DNA from: Erigeron canadensis
Lineage: Eukaryota > Streptophyta > Magnoliopsida > Asterales > Asteraceae
Direction: 5' to 3'
Assembly (NCBI RefSeq): GCF_010389155.1
Contig: NC_057768.1
Location: forward strand, 38,791,633 to 38,855,632
DNA length: 64,000 bases
Part shown: positions 24,464 to 36,414 of the stretch, one piece after another
How the letters are laid out: every line of letters begins with the position of its first letter
Numbering within the stretch: the first letter of the stretch is position 1
Translations under genes and position numbers: made by a program
The notes under the pieces: generated by a model
Database searches by the model: none
Seen by the model: only the letters and a program-made list of their open reading frames with translations
What the model was told of the DNA's origin: nothing

Positions 24464-24512
24464 TTCTTTATCTTAATAATATTGAATGTTCAAAAAAAAA
24501 AAAGACATAGCA

Positions 24513-25404
24513 GCATCTTAATTAGTCATGAAAGCATTGAATCACTAATGCAAAGAAAATCCAGGTGTTTGACTACACTGTATTGTTTAGTTTTTTAAGG
24601 ATGGAAATGAGAGGATAGGAGAGAAGAAAATTATAAAATGCATTCTTAAGTTTTTTTTAATTATGGAAAGGGAATGAGTGGAAAGGTTAGAGGGGAACTT
24701 TAGTTGTTTTTTTATCAAAAGTTTTTCCCTCATTTTTGAGGTGATTAGGAAGGAAAACTTCTCTTCCCTCTCCTCTCCTTTCTTTTCTTAAGTTAACTTA
24801 ACAATTTATAGACTTTTTACATAAGCCAATGTAGCAACGCCCATTCGGTTCTTTTTAGGTTTTATTGAGATTTCCTAAAGTATAAAGTTGGATCAACTTT
24901 AAGTCTTTAACTATTGGATTAAATCCAATGGCTATGGATTAACTTTAGAGAATTCTAATCCTAATACACCGCATAAGTAGTACTAACATAGTTCTCAAGT
25001 GGTATAACAAATGTCATCTTTTTCTGCTAGCGTTGTTGTCTATTTTCGCTATTAAAACCAAATAAAAAGTATAGCAACAAAAGAAAAGGAAAAACAACTT
25101 TGCATATCTGAATTCATATTTTTTTCAATTTTAACTCTTAATATTTTTTATTTATTTTGTATTATACTGATAATAGTCATACCACTTGAAATAAATTTAA
25201 AACTATATTCATATGTTTATAACAAAAGAAAAGGAAAAACAACTCTTAAAATAAATTTAAAACTATATTCATATGTTTACAACAAAAGAAAAGGGAAAAC
25301 AACTCTGCATATCTATATTGAAATAACTCGACCAATGATAGTATCAAATTCAATTAAAATATATATTAAAGTCACCATCAAAATCCCATATTTCAAAGTA
25401 GTAT
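24513..25404. other. Intergenic, decayed repeats
   Basis: Purine-rich GGAAATGAGAGGATAGGAGAG near 24603 and pyrimidine-rich CTCTTCCCTCTCCTCTCC near 24762 are roughly inverted and may be a MITE. A 60-base stretch (AACTATATTCATATGTTTA and neighbours) is duplicated at about 25200 and 25260. Confidence 0.4.
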
Positions 25405-25412
25405 TAAAACGT

Positions 25413-25544
25413 TGGGAAGTGATATCCCCACAACACAAATTAGCCATCCAAAACAATCATTGCTTTACACAGTTGTACACTGTGTAGTTGAATATATACA
25501 TATGTTGTGGATGGTTAATTTGTGTTGTGGGGGTATCACTAACC
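25413..25544. mobile_element. 132-bp MITE, GGGAAGTGATAT family, copy 1
   Basis: The inverted ends are TGGGAAGTGATATCCCC and the reverse complement of GGTTAGTGATACCCCC. The 8-bp target duplication TAAAACGT is identical at 25405-25412 and 25545-25552. A second member of the same length lies at 53682-53813. Confidence 0.85.
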
Positions 25545-25693
25545 TAAAACGTAAAGTCTATGATAAAAAAAACACATTTTTTTATATTAAATACATGTTC
25601 CACCATATTAAACTATAATAATAATATTAAACGGATAAGGTTTTCTCAATGACACTTGTGTCTTTGAATCAGATGTATGTAGTCTAATTAGGG

Positions 25694-26529
25694 TAGAGGT
25701 GTTGATGGGTCGGGTTATTCGGGTTTCAAGTTATATGGGTCGGGTTATTCGGGTTTGAGTCATAAAAAAATGTGACCCATAAACCGAACCGAATAAAGAT
25801 TTGGGTTTTGGGTTTCGGGTTAAATGGTTCGGGTTAGTTCGGGTTGGGTTGTGGGTTAAACCCAAATTAACCAATTGAAAAAGTTTTGAAACAACTACAA
25901 AAACTGTCAATAAAAAAAAAAGGTCGTTTGCCCATTTACATGTACATTACAGTATTTTAGCTACATAACAATTCCAACATATGAGTTTTGAAGTACATCA
26001 TCAGAAATTCAAACTACAAAAAAACAGATTATGCATGATCAGAATATTAGAATACACAAAAGAAGAGAGTACATGCATTATATCAATCTAGTCTAAAAGA
26101 ATGTTTCTTGTTTTTTGAAGTCAAATTCTTATATATCTTGTTACTTTAGTGATCAGTCACTCTAAATTTGAAGTACAAACATTTTGTTTTCAATTCTACA
26201 ATAATAAATAAAATAATATTAGACAAAATTTATATATATTAAAAGATATAATGAAGAAACAAAATTATAATCGTCAATTCCTGCTAGTATTACAGTAACT
26301 ATGCCATATTTATCATTATAATAATTCTACCAAAGAATAAGAAGAATTTATTTGGGTTATTCGGGTTGACCCAAAATAAAATTTTATCACCCACAACCCA
26401 AACCGATTAAGTTTATATGGATATGGTTAACCAAATAACTAGCCCAAAACCTGAATAACCCAACCCGTATAACCCAAACCCATTTAGGTCGGGTCAGAAT
26501 ATTTGGATTTGGTTTTTTCCACACCCCTA
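25694..26529. mobile_element. hAT-type non-autonomous element, 836 bp
   Basis: The ends TAGAGGTGTTG and the reverse complement of TAGGGGTGTGG fit the hAT terminal pattern. The target duplication is AATTAGGG (25686-25693) versus AATCAGGG (26530-26537), 7 of 8 bases. Both subterminal regions are packed with GGGTTATTCGGGTT words in opposite orientation. No transposase coding is seen. Confidence 0.85.
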
Positions 26530-26537
26530 AATCAGGG

Positions 26538-27461
26538 TATTCAGTGACTATTTTCGAACCTTTTCCCACAAATGTTAATTCAGATGTACATTGTTAACCA
26601 TGATATCCTGTAACCGTTTACAAATCACAAGTTGCTCATTTCCAAAATTATACATAACGAGGGTCGAATTTAAGTTAATTAGAAATGTTTTTTTTTGACT
26701 TAATAAGAAGAAACCAAAATTAATACACGCCGTTTTTAAAAAAAATAAATAAATAAATACTGACGTTATTTATCAATTAAGTTATATTATCTATTCAACA
26801 CTTATCAATTAGAATAAGACATTTCACATAAGATCATGATTAGCAAAATCGTTATATATATTTTTTTTCCCAAAAGCATAACAAGTATGCTGCTACTTCT
26901 ATGATTTTGTGAAGGGAGATGATTTTGTATTTACACATGTGATTTTCAGGGGGAATGAAGGAGGATATATGCTTCTAACTACATATTTGTTTTTCCTTTT
27001 TTCTAATTACATCTAACAACAATTTGTTCATAATTATATCTTATTTTTATATAAAAAAAAAAAAAAGATAAATGTGATTAATTTGATTAATTTACAATTA
27101 TGTTTAAACTAATTACACCTGTTATTATACTACTAGTATATTGTTCCTCGTTTCTAATTTATAAATTGGAATTAATTAAACGCAAATGGAATTAGTCAAA
27201 GAAAGAATGCTTTTAACATTAGTATCCTGGTTGTCTGTCTGCGCAATGGCACTGTTGCTGATCCAGCAATTGAAATTGCTGCCGTTGAATTTCAGTTATT
27301 TCCACCTCTTTTCCATTCAAAACCCTAAACTCAACTACTTTCCCCCCACTTCCATTGACTTCTTTCTACAAATAACTAAATTAAATTAATTATATAAATT
27401 CATCTACTTTTCAAACGGTTTCCGTGATCAGCGGTTTGTTGTATCTATCTATCAATCAATT
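26538..27461. other. Upstream region and 5' leader of the CTL gene
   Basis: AT-rich. A 67-codon ORF at 27186-27389 begins with a hydrophobic stretch but is out of frame with the gene downstream. It may be an upstream ORF in the leader or simply chance. Confidence 0.4.
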
Positions 27462-30400
27462 ATGAATAATAATCAAATTCAAAGCCTCCCCTCTTCTTCC
27501 TCTTCTGATGATGGTACCGGTTCCATGGCCACTGCCCGCCAGGTCTCTACTTTTTTTTTTTCACACTAGTAAATATATTTTGTAGTTACTATATATTCTT
27601 TTCTGTGTGTACCAATTTTCTGTTATCATAATTTGAAAATATAGAATGTTTTAGTTTTAGTAATATTCAAAAGTGAATAATGATTATGACATGTTTGTGA
27701 TCATCTGTTAATTAGTTTTTGCTTTTAATTCTTTCCATTTATTTTATAAAAAAAGTTAATAATGTACTATTGTAGTTTAAATTAAGTGTGATCACAAATA
27801 TTTCGTCCTGGGATAGTCGATTGATAATCTTCTGTTGGTAACAAGTCAAATTAACTATAATCATTTATGGCGCGTTTAGTTACTGAAAAGTTTCCCAAAT
27901 TTTCAGTTGGCCCGAAAGGTTGCTGACATATAAAGTTGCATGCTTTACCAATTACTAGTCTCCTAATTCCAGTAAATGATGTCAAGTACATGTTTTTTCT
28001 TCAGTTCGATAGGGAAACGGTATAACTGTTTATAAGAATTTGATGCTTACAGTTATATTTTGTCTCGAAACTATTTAAGGAAATATGTCGGTGTTATATT
28101 TGTAAGAGCATGCATGCCGATATGACATTTGGCTATGCAAGTACCGGGCTTGCTATAAATTTTGGCTTACTGGCATATAAAGTTGCATGCTTTACTAATT
28201 ACTAGTCTCCTAATTCCAATAAATGATGTCAACTACGTGTTTTTTCTTCACTTCGGTAGGAAAACGGTATAACTGTTTATAAGAATTTGATGCTTACAGT
28301 TATATTTTGTCTCGAAACTGTTTAAGGAAATATGTCAGTGTTATATTGTAACTTGTTAGAGCATGCATACGGACATTTGGCTACAAGTACTGGGCATGCT
28401 ATAAGTTTTGGCTTCGTGTTGTGTGTATCTATCCTTAGTCAGAATAGAAATCGTGGTAGACATTTATCAAAGTTCTTTCTAATTTTGCTTTTGCATAGCA
28501 TTGTCTTATATTTAGATTGACAATTGTGAATTTTTGAATTATAGAGTGCAGGGCACAGCCACGTAAGTCCTGAAAGTGGTCATTCAATCTCAATGGGATC
28601 AGCTTTTGGAGATTCACGCAATTGTCATGATGTGTTTTGGCTTGGGACCTTTCTTTTGCATTTGGTCTTAGTAGGTCTTGGGCTTGGGGTGCTTGGGCTA
28701 AATAGGTTTAGAAAGAAAGATAGGCTTAACATAGATCAATACACAAACAAAATAATTGGAAATGAAGCCGATCTAACTGAGGACTACTGGCCGCTATATG
28801 CTATTGCTGCTGGACTTGGGACCGTTCTTGGGTGGGCTTGGTTGTTGTTGCTCGGTTCACGTGGGAATCAAATGATGAAGATTTCTGTCCACATTTTGAC
28901 CACTTATCTCGCTATTCTTAGTGTTTTGTGCTTTTGGGGCAAACTGGTTGTCTGGGGTGTTACTTTTGCTATTGGTTCCGGCTTGCAGTTCTTATATATC
29001 ATATCGGTCATAGACAGGTAATTCGAGACTGAAACTCTTGAATGATTTCAAAAAGAATATCTGAGACCGAAACTTGTAAACAGACTTCTGAAGTTCCGAT
29101 CTTGATTAAGTGTTTTTCTTCTATTTAGACTTCCATTTACCATGTTGGTGCTACAAAGAGCCGTAAAGATGGTATGGAAGCTTCCAGAGGTTATGAGAGT
29201 TGCATATGCCTTCATGGTACTCATGTGTCTATGGCTAGCCCTATGGTCTTTTGGTGCGGCCGGTGTAGTGGCGTCTAGCATTGGTGATGGTGGACGGTGG
29301 TGGCTTCTTGTGGTGAGGTGGCCAGTTTTGCTTAAAAATAGATTCTTTTGGGCAATCAATGAAAAAGAGTTATACAAAAGGGTGTTATTTTGACATGCAG
29401 GTTTTCTCAGTGAGTTTGTTTTGGACAGGTGCAGTTCTTTGCAATACTGTTCATGTTATAGTATCTGGTATGGTCTTTCTTGTGCTCATTCATGGTGGTC
29501 GAGAAGCAGCATCAATGCCTCACAACCCCCTGATGCAATCTTTGCGATATGCCGTGACAACTTCTTTTGGAAGCATCTGTTATGGATCACTTTTCACTGC
29601 TGCTATTCGAACATTACGTTGGGAGGTAAATATATTTTTATATACTTTTTTTCAGTTTAACATTAGGGGATGTTTGTATTTGCAGTTTCAAGTCAATGAT
29701 ATGATATTGAATATTCAGAATCGGTAATCAGTGATAATAAAATGGGAGGTAGAATATAATGTTTGGGTGTAGTTTTGGCCGAATTTGATGTTATAATAAT
29801 CAGATGTTTGAGTAATTGGAATTTTAGATTTAAGGAATTGATAGATTAAATGGCCAAACATGACATTTGTCAAGGAGTGTGCTATACTGCTATTGATAGC
29901 CCTTAGGGCTATGAAGAAGTTGCAAGAATATGTTGTACATGGTGATTGAAAATTATTTGTAAGGGACGGTTATTTCTATATACAAAACTTTATTGTGTGT
30001 TATACATAGCCCTAAGGCCTACGATAGCAAAATCCTTATCAAAAAGGAGAGACATTTCTATCAATTTGTTGCAGTTGGTATAGAACTGATTATAATAATG
30101 AGTTTTATACACCAGCATATTCAAGTTCTTTAAGTTTAACTTGGTTCCATATATCAGATTAGGGGATTCAGGTCGAAGATTGGCAACAATGAATGTCTTC
30201 TATGCTGTGTGGATTTCCTGTTTCATCTAGTTGAAACTTTTGTTCGTTTCTTCAACAAGTATGCCTATGTTCAGGTGCATATAAATTAGTTCAAATTCAT
30301 TTAATAGTTAATACATGCATCTTTTGGTTTTTGTATTTTGATCTAATTTACTGATGTACCTTGTTTACCTTTAGATTGCAGTTTATGGGAAAAGTTTCAA

Positions 30401-30992
30401 TCACTCCGCTAGAGACGCATGGGAATTACTCCAATCAACTGGTGTGGAAGCACTTGTTGCCTATGATTGCTCTGGTGCTGTGTTATTGATGGGCACACTC
30501 TTGGGTGGCCTTATTACTGGAACTTGTGCTGCAATTTTGACCAGGATTAAACATCCTGACCGAGTCATCATGATGGGATCAACTGCGGTGTTGATGGGCA
30601 TGGTCCTGGTAAGTAAATTCCAGCTTCTTGAAATATCAAGCGTTTGATTCAGAAGTTCATGATCAGTTTACAAAACAAATCTCCCTAAACAGAAAACACA
30701 TTTTTTATATTTGAATATTATATACTGATTATGTTTTTACTGAAAACATAAGCATTTGTTAAAAACATTTGTGCAGATCGGATTGGCGATGGTGGTGGTT
30801 GAAAGTGCTGTTACCTCGATATACATATGCTATGCGGAAGATCCATTGTTGATACATAGGTGGGACCCAGAATTTTTCAACCAAATGTCAGAGACTTTAC
30901 ATGAACGTCTCCAGCACAGAAGTTTACGAGGAACACAAGTATTAAACAGAAATCGACCTAATGAGCACATACAAGAAACACTTCCACTATGA
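27462..30992 (+). CDS. Choline transporter-like (CTL/SLC44, PNS1-related) membrane protein
   Basis: A multi-pass membrane protein of the CTL family. Some plant members act in choline and lipid homeostasis and vesicle trafficking, but the substrate of this one cannot be told from sequence. Seven coding exons join in frame to 509 residues: 27462-27542, 28545-29017, 29129-29312, 29401-29625, 30158-30274, 30375-30608 and 30777-30992. The second exon must start at AG|AGTGCAGGG (28545); using the nearby CAG acceptor at 28551 would create a stop. An SSSSSDD-rich cytosolic N-terminus precedes many hydrophobic segments (LLHLVLVGLGLGVLGL, ILTTYLAILSVLCFW, AYAFMVLMCLWLALW). Family signatures are KIGNNECLLCCVDFLFHLVE, NKYAYVQIAVYGKSF and CYAEDP near the C-terminus. 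The exon borders and length fit an intact gene. Intron 1 holds a 247-bp duplication and intron 4 a MITE. Confidence 0.92.
27921..28415. repeat. 247-bp tandem duplication in CTL intron 1
   Basis: Sequence from about 27921 recurs 247 bases later. For example, ATATAAAGTTGCATGC is at 27928 and 28175, and AACGGTATAACTGTTTATAA follows in both. The two copies differ by scattered substitutions and small indels, so the event is not very recent. Confidence 0.9.
29873..30049. mobile_element. Small MITE in CTL intron 4
   Basis: AAGGAGTGTGCTATACTGCT on the left and the reverse complement of AAGGATTTTGCTATCG on the right form imperfect inverted ends. TAGCCCTTAGGGCTATG-like words sit just inside. It resembles the element at about 49812-49972. 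Confidence 0.55.
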
Positions 30993-33801
30993 TCTTTGAC
31001 TCTTTTTCATCCAACTTCCCTACAAGTTTGATGTTGATATTTATATCAACAAGTGAATAGTTTTAGTTTATATCATTTACATCAACAGTTTTTCCTATCA
31101 ATGAAAATTGTAATTTATCCTTATCTCGTTTTCTAGTGGGCCTCTTTCTTTAATCATTCTAAAAAAGAGGGATAAAACTTTGTGTTAATATGGTGAGTGT
31201 TTTTGTGTTATATAGTAAGAGGGAGAAAGGGGTGTTTGGTTATAGATTTATGCAAGGATAGTACATGTACTTCGAATTTTGAGTAGTGATTCGATTGCTC
31301 GAAGAATGGAGAGAAGGAAGTCGAATCAAATGCAGTTGGTGATTGGCATTCAGATTCTCAAAAATTCAAAAGTTAATTTGTACGTCTCTTTGAATTTAAC
31401 AAGTTTGGGCCTATTTTATTTGTACTCTATATTATTGGACTAATTTCACATGAGCCTGTTTGGCTTCTCTATGATCTTACTTGATATTGATATACACACT
31501 AATACACATATCAAACAGAAAGGACAGAGTTGGGGATATCAGATATGTGCGCTTCAAAAAACAAACTTCTATTTGGTTTTAAAATTTTCAGAGTAATGTG
31601 TGGATTTTTTAACCAAGAACTTCGTATTCTTAAATAAGATCGAACATTTATATCCAACGGCAGTTTAGTTTATCAAAATTTGAACAATTGCATCAATTTA
31701 GCAACATAGATTTTGTTCCATTTACATGGAAATGGGTAAATGGATAAAGGTTTTCATGCTCAAGTTTCTCAAAAATGACTAATCTTTGACTAAGATTTAC
31801 GCAACCTAACCAAGTAAATGAGTAATCAAAGTATATTTATAGCCATTAGTCACCTTAACGTTGTTTGAACCCGAGACCTTGGCTTTTTAAAATGTCTGGC
31901 CAGAAAGTTTACAACTTCGCAATACAATCTTAGTAACTACGAAAACAATATGAGAATCCAACATATATAGAAAATGAGCATTGCTATATTAAACCTGCAT
32001 ATATGTTACGTTGGAATAAACATGATTCGATTCAAGTGAAAAAACTAACCAAATGATTTGTGTGAAATGGTTTGTCATTAATTTCGGGTTCCCAAAATAA
32101 GATGATATAGTGATAATGAGATGATAAATTCGGCTGGAGTGATGCACGAATTTATCAGAGAGACACGAATTTAGTGAGGAATTAGTGAGAAGATTAGATT
32201 ATGATTATTGTTAATGACTCTCTATTTATAATGAGAGTATTTACACCTTTAACCTTTTCGGTGTTTAATGTGTGCATTGTTAATTCTCTTGGTTCCAATC
32301 ACCTAATAAAAATTCATATAATATGTCTTTTAAGAGTAAATACATCCATTGTATATGTATTAAACATGTATATGTTAGTTATTGTAAATTATCATATAAA
32401 AAATGATCAATGATCAATGATGATCACATTAACGTGGTTACAAGATTATACTCATCTAATCCATCAAGAAAAAGTATTCACTTACCCATATTCTCTTGGA
32501 TAAATAACACATATGTTTAGTAGGATTTGTAGGTTTAATTTGTAGGATGAAATAATATCATCCTAAATTTCTTGGGCTAACACAAGTGAATTTGTAATGA
32601 ATCCATAGTCAGGGCGGTATGTGAAGAACATTAAATGCATGGGTAAGAAAATGAAAGAATTGAAAATCTACCAATCACAGTATCTTTTGCGCCTCTTTTC
32701 AATCTCGCACCAGCACCAGCAGCTGCTGCAGCTATACTTATTTGTCTTTATTTCGCTACTAGTACGGCTTACAGACTGCTATTATTAAAGCAAACGAAGG
32801 TTTTTTCATACGTTATATAATCACCCATTATATATATTCATAAACCACCTCCATTAAATTAATGAGTGCTATTATAGAACACCCCTCATTCTAAGTTGCC
32901 AGACTTGAGTTACACACTACTTGCACAGAAAGTATATATTGACATTTGATATCTGATCATGATATTGGGTAACATCAAAAGATTCAATTGGGAAAAAGAT
33001 TAAACACATTAAATTAGTCATGTAATCAAGTTGAAATAATGATTAGTAGAAGGCATTTTTAAAAAAAATATATCTTTTCTTTTTTTAAAATATTGAAGGT
33101 TTGTTTTAGATTCTTTTACCATTGGTATTGGTGTTTTGTTTTTATAGTTTCTACTTTCTAACCTAAAATAGCATTATTTTAATGCTAGGCAAGAGATTCG
33201 AATATAGCAGGATTAGACAATTAACAAGACTTTCTAACCTTTAATTATATTATCACATTAAAGTATATTATAACTAAGTCCAGAACGCTTAAATCACAAA
33301 GTTAATGCCATGTTTCGGATTTAAGCTATGTTTGGCACAAACTTTTCAAGAGCTTTTCGGGAGCTTTAGTTTTTTTATTTTAAACAAAAAGTTCCTAAAA
33401 TATTAAAAGTTTTGTTTGCATGCAACTAGATTTAACTTTTATTTAACTTTTCGATGAAGCTTTTACTCTTTACACAAATGTCTTTTAAAGTTGCAGCTAC
33501 ACCTACCATACCAAACACTTTTTAAAAATAAAAGTTATAGCTTACAACTCCAACTAAAAGTTACAGCTTAGAACTCCACCTAGAAGCTGCCATACGAATG
33601 TTTTGAATGTTGATTACTCCATCTTTTAACAATTCAATAGTGTTTTATATATATCATAATTAACACTTAAGGTGCAAGAGTTGGTTTAAATTTAAGTTTA
33701 TAATTCCATCATATTCTATATGAAAATTATGTAGACGCAAACTATCAATATGTGCTAAAAAGTTTGTGTTTTGACTTTTGTAACTTTTATAAAATATACA
33801 A
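30993..33801. other. Long intergenic region without a recognisable gene
   Basis: CTL 3' flank, then AT-rich DNA. At about 33325-33600 words of the TATGTTTGGCACAAAC and AGCTGCCATACGAATG kind bracket a possible hAT-type MITE. ORFs here are short and lack recognisable similarity. Confidence 0.4.
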
Positions 33802-33845
33802 CTAGTTATTGTACCCGACTACCCGCGCGTTGCCGTGGGGTACGA
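33802..33845 (-). mobile_element. Helitron-like 3' terminus
   Basis: On the minus strand a GC-rich imperfect hairpin (CCCCACGGCAACGCGCGGG) precedes CTAG and a host T. This is the same pattern as the Helitron ends at 11688, 38283 and 62408. The matching 5' end was not located, so the element's extent is unknown. Confidence 0.5.
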
Positions 33846-34377
33846 TTTTTATACGACAAAGTTTTGGACTCAAATTTATGTCAAATATTCGAATTAAAAA
33901 TTTTAAAAAAATAAATAAACATGTAGCAATAACAATAAAAAATGTAAAGAGTAATAAGAGGTATAAAAACATAAACAATAACTATATTAATGTTTTAAAT
34001 GTTATATAAACATAAGACGTAATGGTGATAAAAGTTATTATATATGAAAAACGTCATTTATATAAAAATACAGATGAAAATAATCAAAACCAAATATTTA
34101 AAAGTAGATCAATAACTATGTGAAAGTTGTCTAATAAAAATCTAAAAATTTAGTGTCACGAAAATGAATACTTTGATGCAAGGCAAAAGTTAAATTTTAG
34201 AAAGAATTGGTAAAAATTATTATATGCTATAAGGATGTGTACATTTCAGGCATAAAGGACTTATAAATTTGTATAGACTTTTTGTATAAAAACATAAATA
34301 ATAACTATATTAATGCTTTAAATGTTACATGAACGTAAGACGTAACGATAATGAAAATTATTATATTTTTTATTATT

Positions 34378-35038
34378 ATTATTTTTTTTGAACAACATAG
34401 ATGAAGTATATTATTAATAACGTCAAACTAGCAAGAAGCTAGCAAATACATAACAGAATAGAAACAAAATTAAGAAATACTCGGCTTATTACACCAATTA
34501 TCCCAATCAATCTTCAACTTATTAGCTCTATTCACAATCCATAAGAGTGCCAAGGACCGGACCTCTTCAAAGATCATTTTGGGCGACGCATAAAGCTACC
34601 TGTGAAATGCATCATTTCTTGCTTTTCAAAGGCTCCAGATAGTTGCAAGAATGATAGCATTAATCATTGTCCTCCAATTTTTATCACCAGCAAACGAGAA
34701 GTGTATATTGTGAAGGTCACTCACATGAAAAACAAATATCTGAACTTTACACCAAGAGCTAATTTGTTCCAAGACCTCCAAAGCAAGTGGACTAACTGTG
34801 AGAATATGGTCAATAGTTTCTTCGTTCGAATTACACCAAGAACAATACAACGAACTAGGTGTAATACCCCTCTTATAGAGCTGAGTGAGAGTAGGTAGCC
34901 TATCACGACTTGCTCTCCAGTTTCTAACATTCACCTTTTTAGGAACCCAATTATTCCAAATGAAATTATGATGTGGATTAAGAACCATACTTGTATCAAA
35001 CTTTAACCTCACGTCTGCTACTACGAATTCGTTTGCAC
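34378..35038 (-). mobile_element. 5'-truncated LINE
   Basis: The minus-strand ORF at 34626-35012 reads a zf-RVT region: WRASRDRLPTLTQLYKRGI, then C..C and IDHIL, with a tryptophan-rich end. The 3'UTR has a CTAGC-TTCTT-GCTAG stem-loop (34428-34442 on the plus strand) before a poly(A)/TAA tail. The target duplication TTATATT lies at 34371-34377 and 35039-35045. The expected HC of the zinc motif reads VS. Confidence 0.85.
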
Positions 35039-35244
35039 TTATATTAAAAATGTTATATATATATATATATAAAAACGGGTAAAAATAGTCAAAACCAAAT
35101 GTTTAAACGTAAAATCGTAATCATGTAAAAGTTATTTAATGAAAACATGATAACCCAAAAATTTAGTGTAAAGAAACTAAAAATGAAAACTTTGATATGT
35201 GACAAAAATTAAAAGATAGAAAGTTTAGGGAGTTAAATTGAAAG

Positions 35245-36215
35245 AAAAAATACATAAAAAGGTAACATATTTACCTAAAATTCCTAAAAAGGGGAACCTA
35301 TTTTGTTTTCGTTTATTTAAAGGATACAGTTTTCATAAATTTCCAAATAAGGGGAAGATCGTTAGTTTTAGACGTCAGTCAGCCGTTAACATCGTTAGTT
35401 TGCTTACGTGGCACCACTAAAACAACTATTCATTTTCTTCTCCCCCTTTCCACTCCATCCGCCGGCAACCACCCTCTGCAGCATCACCGCCGCCTGCCAC
35501 CTCTCCCTCGCCGGAAACAGATCCAGCAGCCACAGGGTTTTCTTCAACTCTAAACTCCAAACACTCCATAACCACCACTGCTCCGCCGTTGTTCGACTTC
35601 CAGCTACAACGACTCGACTCCATATTCGTCCAGGAGGGTAAGGAACAATTGAGAAACGTTTTTAGGGTTTGCGACATGAAACTAAGCATGGACAGATCTA
35701 TTACGACCTGTTTAAAGCTTGAACTTTCCTCCTTCTTCCTGGAGCGTCATGAGGTGGTGATGGTACGGCGGTACGTGGCTGCGACGGGAAGAAAAGAGAG
35801 AAGAAGAAAAAGAGAAAACATTAGGTTTTTAAAGAGAAAAGAAATGGGTTTTGCTTTAAAAGATTATGGATTCGAGTGGTGGCTGCCGGAAGTCGGACAG
35901 AAGCAGTAGTGGCGGAGTAGTGGTGGTTATGGAGTATTTGGAGTCTAGAATTGAAGAAAACCCTAAAGGGTTGTTTGTGGTGGCTGCCAGATCTGTTTTC
36001 CAGCGAGGGAGAGGTGGCAGACGACGGTGGTACTGCAGGGGGTGGGGTGGGGTGGGGTGGGGTGGGGTGGCCGGCGGATGGAGTAGAAAGCGGGAGAAGA
36101 AGATGAATAGTTGTTTTAGTAATGCCACGTAAGCAAACTAACGATGTTAACGGTTGACTGGTGTCTAAAACTAATGATCTTCCCTTTATTAGGAAAATTT
36201 TTTATGTATTTTCCC
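35245..36215. mobile_element. Foldback, Mutator-like element with arms of about 350 bp
   Basis: The left arm (35245 to about 35625) and right arm (about 35866-36215) are inverted copies. Both begin with G-rich/A-rich GRRAAAATACATAAAAA termini and contain GCCGTTAAC/AACATCGTTAGTTTGCTTACGT. The flanking repeats TAAATTGAAA (35235-35244) and TAAAATGAAA (36216-36225) match at 9 of 10 bases. A duplication of 9-10 bp and long TIRs suggest a MULE-type non-autonomous element. The mirrored ORFs in the arms are not independent genes. Confidence 0.85.
36038..36070 (+). repeat. (GGGGT)n run, potential G-quadruplex
   Basis: Seven consecutive G-tracts of GG to GGGGG separated by single T occur in the right arm of the foldback element. 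The left arm lacks this expansion, so it arose after the arms diverged. Confidence 0.85.
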
Positions 36216-36414
36216 TAAAATGAAAATTGGTAAAAATTATCATGTGTTATGAGAACTTGTATATTCCATGCATAAGGTACTTGTGTATTTGTATTTTTAG
36301 TATATTATAAATTGATAAATAAAAAGAAATGCCACTTATTTGTTTTAGCATTGCGGCAAGTTTAGGATCAGAAGATACTTTTGGATGGTTGTATATGACT
36401 TGGATGGTTGTTTT

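Larger units (their letters stand above)
18811..24502 (+). mobile_element. Full-length L1-type LINE, 5.7 kb, with TSD
   Basis: A complete non-LTR retrotransposon: 5' region, ORF1, ORF2, short 3'UTR with a hairpin, and poly(A) at 24492-24503. The target duplication AGACATAGCA is present at 18801-18810 and 24503-24512, and an AAA before it also matches. Several frameshifts break both ORFs, three of them at homopolymers (C11 at 20146-20156, A-runs near 20880 and 23281), so the copy is probably inactive. ORF1 and ORF2 overlap by ATGA. Confidence 0.93.
33961..36300. repeat. Duplicated 323-bp unit, second copy interrupted by two insertions
   Basis: Unit 1 starts at 33961 (GTATAAAAACATAAACAATA) and unit 2 at 34284 (GTATAAAAACATAAATAATA). 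Unit 2 is interrupted by a LINE (34378-35038), resumes at 35039-35244, is interrupted again by a long-TIR element (35245-36215), and finishes at about 36216-36300. Aligning the pieces to unit 1 gives the insertion boundaries. Confidence 0.8.

Noticed and set aside
27186..27389. 67-codon ORF with a hydrophobic start before the CTL gene
   Set aside because: Out of frame with the CTL coding exons, no homology, AT-rich. At most an upstream ORF.
32700..32745. CAGCAGCTGCTGCAGC-like words also seen near 37990
   Set aside because: Short low-complexity GC words without flanking similarity. Chance is sufficient, and they do not match the LTR palindrome.
35408..36132. Several ORFs of 77-106 codons on both strands
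   Set aside because: They mirror each other across the two arms of the foldback element, so they follow from the inverted repeat and are not separate genes.
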